64,000 nt of DNA from Amphiura filiformis (taxonomy: Eukaryota > Echinodermata > Ophiuroidea > Amphilepidida > Amphiuridae). Both the position numbers and the translations under genes were made by a program. Where the stretch lies: the NCBI RefSeq assembly GCF_039555335.1, contig NC_092628.1, positions 83,106,315-83,170,314 of the forward strand, in the 5' to 3' direction. Shown one piece after another: positions 59,901 through 64,000 of this stretch. Below the pieces are notes generated by a model, which was not told the origin of the DNA, made no database searches, and saw nothing but the letters and a program-made list of their open reading frames with translations. Numbering within the stretch: position 1 is the first letter of the stretch; the number at the start of each line of letters is the position of its first letter.

Positions 59901-62900
59901 TGGTGATGGTGGTGGTGGGGGGGAGGTGCCCACACATCACTTATTGGCTCTTTAGCCACTTTTCAAACATGCCCTTACATGGGCTTTCAGTGACAAATAA
60001 GTTGTGAAAAATAAGGGTCTTTTGGTATGGGCTACACATCAATGTGACATGATCTGCTCCATCAAAGCCAAAGGAGGTATTTTTGCAAATTGAGTTACTA
60101 TATATAACCTTATACAAACATTAGTCTATCATATACTAAAACACCAAAGGTCTAGCATATTTGGTTCTATTAAAAGTTATGAAGTTTTGTGATGTCAATT
60201 TTTCTATGTATTTATTGTTTTTTTACTCCATATTTTTGCATTTATCTCAATTTCAAATCCGCCATCTTTGGCCTCCATGGACCACATCATGTCACATAGG
60301 GCAAAAGTTTCCATGTGTGAGAGTAGGGGAGAGAGGAAAGAACGATCTAAAGAAATACGTAGAGTGGAAGGAATGATTAAAGAACAAAGGGAGGAATATG
60401 CGAAAAGATGGCAGACAAATGCAATGGAAAAATAGAGAAGAAAAAGACAGAAACAACATACGTGTACATCAATATAACATACATGATCATTTATACAAAT
60501 CGCAAATCTATAATATGTTGACCTTTGAAGATTTCATAATGTTCAATTCATAGATACTTAAATGAGAGAGTACCAGTAATAGTAAAGCTTTTAAGGTCTG
60601 TCACAGTTATTCAGAAGCTGTATCACATAATGCAATCATTGACATGTCTACTGCCTACAGGTTTATCCAGAGGGGACCATACTTAGCAGTGGCATCTCAA
60701 AATGGGCAAGTGCTGGTGGCTGGAGGGTGAGTACATATCATATTGATATTGTTGCTAATTGACAGTACTATGAGGGAGTAATAAAGCTTCATCTTGCTAG
60801 AGGGCTGAGGTTTTGATTATAGATGATAAACTTGTTAAATAATTCAGGAAAGTAAGGCAGTTGTGGTTCTAGGGTATTTAGAGTCATGGGGGAAACTTCA
60901 GTGAATTGGGCTAATTGTAAAGTTATAAAAAGTGGGCATTTCCACAGTGCCTCCAAGGAAATGCTTTTTAGCATGTAAAAATGATGTAATATTAATTAAG
61001 AGCAGCTTTTACAGTGTGGGTTTCTTTCATATATCAGTCTATATAAAAATGACCAATGCTATAGGCAATTACTTTGTATAAGATGAATAAATCAATGTAC
61101 CAGGTGGTCACTTTCTTAATGAAAGACTACTATGGGATGAATGAATAACACACTATACAGCCATTCTGGAGTTACAATGGTGTACCTCCAGAAATTGAAT
61201 GAATAATTATGTGCTATGCTTCTAAAAAGGGCTCTAGGGACAAGAGATTCTTACCACATACTCGCATAGTGTTTTACAGGGGTATAACAGTGGGTGATAA
61301 TATTGGACCATCTTCTCCTCCAATACAGCTTGGATACAGTATCTATCCCAGTGAATTAAAGGAACTCAACAAGGCTGTGTGTAGTGCTGCAAGTCACACC
61401 TATTCTTGTGCTCCAGCTCCTGTACAGTATGCAGCAGTCAGGGTGCGTATATTTCCTTTTCTTCAAGTTAGCTCAAACTTTATTTGGTGGGATTTTATTT
61501 AAATATCATTCATTCCCTAATTGATAACATGATAGGATACTGTATGAAAGGAATTTATTTACTGATGCCTTTCCAAAGGAGGCCAGAATCAAGCTAGGCC
61601 CCCAAATTGTCTCAGAGCTGCTGTGCACATTCGTTTTGCAATGTGTATTTGTTTTGGAGAAATTGGTAAATTGTTTCCCTATTTTTTAGCAAAAATTTTG
61701 GTAAATATGTTATAAACGCATTTGTAGGAATAATTGTGTGATTAACACATTAAATTGGTTTAAATATCATTATATTATGTGTATAATGAATGAAAGTTAT
61801 GAAATTTTCAAGCATCATATTTTGATGGAGTTTGAGCCCTGGGAAAAAGAGTGAAAAAATTCATTCTGCATTGGATGTTAAAATCATTGCAAGCTCTGAG
61901 TCATACCATTTTTGTTGCTTTTATATTTGTGCAAGTCAAATGTAACCACAGTACATTGTTTTGTTGAGTGAGTTATTACTATAATTACAGTTTAGTACCC
62001 TCATACAGTGTTCATCCGTTCTTGTCCAGTTTTTCCTAACTTTTTTATGTATTTGATCCTATTTGCAGCTATTTTGCTATGAGGAGGATACCATGTCCTA
62101 CGTACTGCATTGCCGCAGAATACTAGCCGCTGTTGCAAAGTATTGCTACAAGTAAGGTTTGAAAGTAAAATTATTTCAGCATCAGTAATAACCCCGGTTC
62201 TTATATTTGACCTCAAAACAATAACTGTACTTCAGCAGGCTACTAGAGGTTTAACAATATCTAATGTGTTGCTCTGGCCTGCATTTATGAATTTAATTTG
62301 TTTGTTTAATTTGTTTGTTTGCTTGTTTGCCTATGTTGATCCATGCTTGGATCCATGGAAAAAACCCAATGGCCCCTTTTTGGTCAATTTTGGTATGAGA
62401 ATTAAATCATTTACAAAAAATTGCAACAATTCTTTTTAATTTCGTAAAAAGTGGGCAAAATTTTGTTAATTTAGGCCAAAAACTGGATCTCAGGTATTAA
62501 AATGGTCCAATTTTCTTGGAAAATTAGTAAAAATATGAATCTACTTTGAGATTCTCAGAAGCATATCCCTACCCAAACCAAACTTGATTATCTGTGGTGT
62601 TTCATGCACCAAGCCATGCTGCAATATAAATATGAAACATTGTGAATATATATAAATATAAAACTTAAGTGAGTTGCAAAATTTTAGTTGCAGTATTAGA
62701 TTTAACATAAAAACAATGTTTTAAACTTCTGGATGAATAATCTACAGTAAGATAAACCTTGTTAATGTTTCATTGATTCCAGGCAGCTAACATCAGTGGG
62801 AGTAAAAGCAGTAATGCCAACATCTGGCTTTTACATCTTCCCTGATTTTGAAATCCTGAAACCTGCATTTGATAGACGTGGGATTGAAACCTGCACGCAG

Positions 62901-64000
62901 ATGTGTGAAGCTCTCTTTGAGGAAACAAATGTAGCTGTAAGTACAACAAGAATACCTTACCTTACTTGTCCTCTTTTGGGCCTTGTGGCCCAGCTAAACA
63001 TCTCAAAAAAAGCAACTAACCTCCTTAAATAATGGCCATTATTCAAAAACGGGCTATTGTATTACAAATCTGTGAAATGGGTTGGAAGCAGAATTTATTT
63101 CTGCACATTTTGTCACCTCATTTGATACGATAGCCCAGAAAACAATAAAACACTGGTCAATTTAATGTAGTGAGGTCTAGATTTGCACTTACAACAATAC
63201 AAAAACACTCAGATATCATTACACAGATTTCCTTCCATTATACTGAATACAAATCAATATAATTTACTGCAACTTTCAAATCTTGGGTTACATTGATTTC
63301 AATGTACGCTGTGACATCAATATTTAGTCAATTGCTACAAACGAGGTGTCAAAATGTGCAGAAATAAATTCCAACACATTTTACAGATTTGTAATACAAT
63401 CGCCTGTTTTTGAATAATGGCCATTATTTAAGGGGGGTTAGTTACTTTTTTGAGATGTTTAGTATAACAAAAATACCTTACCTTACCTGTCCTCTTTGGG
63501 CCATGTGGCCCATCTAGCTATTGGATTGGCTATGTTCCATCACCTCCACTCTAGTAAATAATAACAAGAATACAGTTTGATAATTACAATCTAGCAGGGG
63601 TCCCAACTTGTTTGTTCTTTAGCATGTCACTGATGCTGATTGTTGCAGGTAAATACATGCTGTCATCCCAATAGATAATTTTTTTTTATTGGGGTAGGAC
63701 CAGGGTTAGCATGGTTAGGTTAGCATGACAGTTAGGAACAGGCTTCCTGTATACTTGTATGTGGTGAGAGCTCTACCAGGGTTAACCTGTTCCAAAGTCA
63801 TTACCAGCCCTGAGGGATCTGCAGCCAACCTCCACTAATCATAAATTTTAAAGAGCAGTGTTTTTTGACATACACCTCTTCAAACTTTATTTTTGTAGTA
63901 ATGGATTTTATTTTAAATTTGACAGGTTATGGCCGGCGGACCAGCCTTCTTGCGTCCAACTCATGAGTTCACAGTACGTCTGTGTTACATTAACTTTGAT
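41559..64000 (+). CDS. Class I/II PLP-dependent aminotransferase gene, 11 exons, 3' partial
   Basis: This gene encodes a fold-type I pyridoxal-phosphate aminotransferase, which moves an amino group between an amino acid and a 2-oxo acid. Coding exons: 41559-41913, 43873-44010, 46376-46503, 48378-48441, 53038-53077, 57273-57363, 60661-60726, 61329-61442, 62069-62151, 62783-62936 and 63926-64000 onward. All phases join, and all introns are GT-AG. Counted from Met at 41619 it gives 416 codons. Visible residues: Asn207 in NPDNPTG, Asp235 and Tyr238 in SDEIY (PLP ring contacts), Lys266 in SGISKW (Schiff-base lysine), Arg274 in GGWRLG (phosphate side) and Arg409 in VRLCYINFD (substrate carboxylate). 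Usual family length is 390-430, so few residues are missing. Substrate cannot be told. No signal peptide, so probably cytosolic. Two starts are possible: 41559 (C at -3) or 41619 (A at -3, G at +4, better context). Confidence 0.9.
41914..42482 (+). other. Intron 1, left part
   Basis: Non-coding, with a G-run near 41974. The open frame at 42084-42341 has no recognisable domain, and the exon 1/exon 2 join is in frame without it. Confidence 0.6.
42483..42832. mobile_element. TTAA-flanked hairpin MITE (350 bp)
   Basis: TTAA occurs at both ends (42479-42482, 42833-42836). Terminal inverted repeats GGGGGTACTACACCCC and GGGGTGTAGTACCCCCC continue inward for about 150 bp with CTACAACTACTGCACTG. TTAA duplication fits piggyBac- or Kolobok-type mobilisation. 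No transposase. Confidence 0.85.
43434..43829. mobile_element. MITE with TACCGTAACCACTCGGGTATAA-type ends
   Basis: Inverted ends of about 26 bp: TACCGTAACCACTCGGG on the left and CCCGGGTGGTTACGGGTA on the right, each adjoining TATAAGCCC or its complement. The interior is non-coding. It lies in intron 1 just before exon 2. Confidence 0.75.
43873..44010 (+). CDS. Aminotransferase exon 2
   Basis: 138 bp, phase 1 to phase 1. Encodes GLPELRARIC and NVVVGPGSKELIFLLL, the cofactor-phosphate-side helix start. Acceptor TTCCTTCCTAG, donor GGTG|GTAAGT. Confidence 0.9.
44571..44967. mobile_element. Hairpin MITE in intron 2
   Basis: Inverted ends of about 46 bp: TTTATATACTTCATTAATAT on the left and its complement ending at 44967, continuing through CATTGATTGGTTAAAAG. 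Non-coding interior. Confidence 0.8.
44972..45124. mobile_element. Compact hairpin adjoining the previous MITE
   Basis: ATACTGCC and GGGCAGTAT at the ends, then TTCTGGTTAAAACTATGG pairing with CCATAGTTTTAACCAGAA, and TGAGATCAAT with ATTGATCTCA. About 150 bp in all, so a single long stem. GGGGCTGCGCCCC lies near the loop. Confidence 0.8.
45125..46375 (+). other. Intron 2, right part
   Basis: AT-rich non-coding sequence with no element recognised. It ends at the acceptor TTTAAAAACAG before exon 3. Confidence 0.5.
46376..46503 (+). CDS. Aminotransferase exon 3
   Basis: 128 bp, phase 1 to phase 0. Encodes VLILSPSWTTYKPQ, where the Trp corresponds to the ring-stacking aromatic residue in this family, followed by KIKPKDLEK. 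Donor AAAAG|GTGAG. Confidence 0.9.
46504..48377 (+). other. Intron 3, with a 32-bp tandem duplication
   Basis: Non-coding. TACTACTCTTTGGTACTGACC and the next 11 bases are repeated exactly at 47794 and 47826. No other feature recognised. Confidence 0.6.
48378..48441 (+). CDS. Aminotransferase exon 4
   Basis: 64 bp, phase 0 to phase 1. Encodes SPNRLLIFCNPDNP, the front of the NPxNPTG cofactor motif. Acceptor ATACTACAG, donor CCAA|GTAAGT. Identified by frame and motif because it is too short to stand out otherwise. Confidence 0.85.
48626..48895. mobile_element. Hairpin MITE, first of twin copies in intron 4
   Basis: Arms of about 110 bp: CCATATCAAAACGATGCACTT on the left and the complement ending GATATGG on the right. 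AAGTGGAGGTCACTTCAAATC and its complement lie near the centre. Confidence 0.85.
49168..49669. mobile_element. TIR element between the twin MITEs
   Basis: The ends GTACGCATGATCGTTCCCAAA and the inverted TTTGGGAACGATCATGCGTTAC are 500 bp apart. Repeated AAAAAATAGGGTTA/GGGGTA motifs occupy the inside. Non-coding. Confidence 0.65.
49902..50193. mobile_element. Hairpin MITE, second of twin copies in intron 4
   Basis: Same family as 48626-48895, with fuller arms including TGTCGGCTGCTACATGTGTC on both sides. Ends AATTGTGTA and TACACAATT. Confidence 0.85.
50398..50592. mobile_element. Hairpin MITE, TTGAAATCCATAC family
   Basis: Starts GGGCTATTCCAGTTGAAATC and ends with its near complement before GCCCAATGG. 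Internal blocks CTCCCTGTGTGAGAGATT. Relatives at 3255, 51811 and 56772. Confidence 0.8.
50593..51810 (+). other. Intron 4 spacer
   Basis: Non-coding and AT-rich. A partial internal repeat of GGGAAATTT...GGAAG occurs near 50755-50895. No gene recognised. Confidence 0.45.
51888..52140. mobile_element. G-run DNA element with 8-bp TSD, nested
   Basis: GTGCAAAT is repeated exactly at 51880-51887 and 52141-52148. The element begins CCGGGGGGGGGGGGCCC and ends GTACCCCCTCTGAG. The complement of its right end resembles the left end of the 9846-10349 element, so they are likely the same superfamily. Confidence 0.75.
52171..52832. mobile_element. TTAA-flanked 662-bp hairpin, nested
   Basis: TTAA lies at both ends (52167-52170, 52833-52836). 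Long arms of about 290 bp include GTGGGACATTAGAGCAC, TCGAATTGCATTCTGAATAC and TTGATATCAGA-type blocks. They meet near 52490, where AAAAATCCATATCTTCAAT pairs across a short loop. Confidence 0.85.
53038..53077 (+). CDS. Aminotransferase exon 5 (40-bp micro-exon)
   Basis: Phase 1 to phase 2. It completes Thr of NPTG, then GTCYSAEDLEAL, and supplies AG of a Ser codon finished by exon 6. Acceptor TTTCTACAG is good. The donor CTAAG|GTTCTT is weak. The position is fixed by frame and by the family pattern between NPTG and DEIY. Confidence 0.8.
53078..53837 (+). other. Intron 5, left part
   Basis: Non-coding and AT-rich. No element recognised before the Tc1/mariner-like element. Confidence 0.45.
53838..54768 (+). 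mobile_element. Tc1/mariner-like element, internally deleted, long TIRs
   Basis: Inverted ends of about 230 bp: ACTCCTCAAAAAAGTTTGGA on the left and TCCAAACTTTTTTTGAAGAGT on the right, with further pairing around GGAAAGAACAATG and GGCACATTTT. TA lies next to both ends. A transposase start remains at about 54255-54520. Confidence 0.8.
54255..54520 (+). pseudogene. Tc1/mariner transposase N-terminal remnant
   Basis: Through frameshifts the DNA-binding half can be read: MVRLSDLDK, then an HTH with GVSRSMISKLKAKFRQTG, a GRP-like linker (SGRPRKTT) and AAEDWYIRLAAL. The catalytic DDE half is absent, and the sequence runs straight into the right inverted repeat. Confidence 0.75.
54769..56771 (+). 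other. Intron 5, middle part
   Basis: AT-rich non-coding sequence. No supported gene or clear element. Confidence 0.45.
56772..57042. mobile_element. Hairpin MITE, TTGAAATCCATAC family, in intron 5
   Basis: GAGCTATTCCATTTGAAATCC at the left and GGAATAGGCC at the right, with CACACTGCCCCTGTGGAAGA and CATACTCCCTCTGTGGAAGA units inside. It looks like two partial copies back to back. Confidence 0.7.
57273..57363 (+). CDS. Aminotransferase exon 6
   Basis: 91 bp, phase 2 to phase 0. Encodes VVLRKHNTIVLSDEIYARLHF; Asp and Tyr of SDEIY contact the PLP ring. Acceptor GTTTCTTTTCAG, donor CAAAG|GTAAG. Confidence 0.92.
57364..60660 (+). other. Intron 6
   Basis: About 3.3 kb of non-coding sequence. Modest open frames (58179-58556 and 58616-58909) have no recognisable domain and lie between exons that join in frame without them. 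No convincing mobile element. Confidence 0.5.
60661..60726 (+). CDS. Aminotransferase exon 7 (catalytic lysine)
   Basis: 66 bp, phase 0 both sides. Encodes YPEGTILSSGISKWASAGGWR. The Lys in SGISKW is the Schiff-base residue. Acceptor CTGCCTACAG, donor GGAGG|GTGAG. Confidence 0.93.
60727..61328 (+). other. Intron 7
   Basis: About 600 bp of AT-rich non-coding sequence without recognised elements. Confidence 0.5.
61329..61442 (+). CDS. Aminotransferase exon 8
   Basis: 114 bp, phase 0 both sides. Encodes LGYSIYPSELKELNKAV and SCAPAPVQYAAVR, typical of the helix after the catalytic lysine. Acceptor CCAATACAG, donor TCAGG|GTGCG. Confidence 0.93.
61443..62068 (+). other. Intron 8
   Basis: About 630 bp of AT-rich non-coding sequence without recognised elements. 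Ends at the acceptor CTATTTGCAG. Confidence 0.5.
62069..62151 (+). CDS. Aminotransferase exon 9
   Basis: 83 bp, phase 0 to phase 2. Encodes LFCYEEDTMSYVLHCRRIL and AAVAKYCY. Acceptor CTATTTGCAG, donor ACAA|GTAAGG. Confidence 0.9.
62152..62782 (+). other. Intron 9
   Basis: About 630 bp of AT-rich non-coding sequence without recognised elements. Ends at the acceptor TTGATTCCAG. Confidence 0.5.
62783..62936 (+). CDS. Aminotransferase exon 10
   Basis: 154 bp, phase 2 to phase 0. Encodes VKAVMPTSGFYIFPDFE, the small-domain strand common to this family, and ALFEETNVA. Acceptor TTGATTCCAG, donor GTAGCT|GTAAGT. Confidence 0.92.
62997..63462. mobile_element. TIR MITE in intron 10 flanked by a direct repeat
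   Basis: Inverted arms of about 125 bp: AAACATCTCAAAAAA through TAATGGCCATTATTCAAAAAC and CTGCACATTTTGTCACCTC, mirrored on the right. Non-coding centre. The flanking sequence ACCTTACCTTAC...GTGGCCCA occurs on both sides. Confidence 0.8.
63926..64000 (+). CDS. Aminotransferase exon 11 (runs off the window)
   Basis: 25 codons visible, phase 0 start. Encodes VMAGGPAFLRPTHEFTVRLC then YINFD. The Arg before LCY is the substrate-carboxylate residue of class I aminotransferases. Acceptor TTTGACAG. Confidence 0.88.

Overview
This is a eukaryotic nuclear window: interrupted genes with GT-AG introns, AT-rich spacers, and a heavy load of non-LTR retrotransposons and hairpin DNA elements. The receptor repertoire, the repeat families and the frequent palindrome GTAGGCCTAC (about 36.6-39.1 kb) suggest a marine invertebrate deuterostome, echinoderm or hemichordate. 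That placement is inference.

The left part (about 0.9-25.2 kb, minus strand) is a tandem array of four class C (metabotropic glutamate receptor-like) GPCR exons. Each large exon encodes signal peptide, Venus-flytrap ligand domain, nine-cysteine domain, TM1-TM3 and the start of TM4, and stops at the same phase-0 splice donor. Copies 1 (882-2903) and 4 (23165-25186) are open at exactly 674 codons. Copies 2 (10618-12633) and 3 (15162-17183) each carry two frameshifts bracketing the cysteine-rich domain. No exon for TM4-TM7 was found between copies or to the left edge, so either a shared 3' exon lies beyond base 1 or the missing exons are small or lost. Copies 1/2 and 3/4 form two subfamilies. 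A fifth 5' end survives as a fossil at 17281-17765. In all copies the residues that hold an alpha-amino acid are largely kept, while the two that hold glutamate's side chain are leucine, so the ligand is probably not glutamate.

Between and beyond the receptor copies lie dead LINEs: an RTE-type element (about 6.4-9.6 kb), a CR1/Rex-like piece (13.5-14.5 kb), a 3' fragment (19.2-19.6 kb), a minus-strand element with an AATTG-type tail (19.8-22.5 kb), and another minus-strand element (26.2-28.95 kb) split by a hAT-like insertion.

The middle (29-41 kb) is gene-poor. Its main object is a 4.26-kb inverted-repeat element (30954-35213) with an 8-bp target duplication and mirrored 23-24-bp minisatellites in both arms.

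The right part (41.6 kb to the end, plus strand) is one intron-rich gene for a class I/II PLP-dependent aminotransferase. Eleven exons join in frame, with all major catalytic residues visible, and the C-terminus runs off the window. Its introns carry at least a dozen hairpin elements, including nested and twin copies and a Tc1/mariner remnant.
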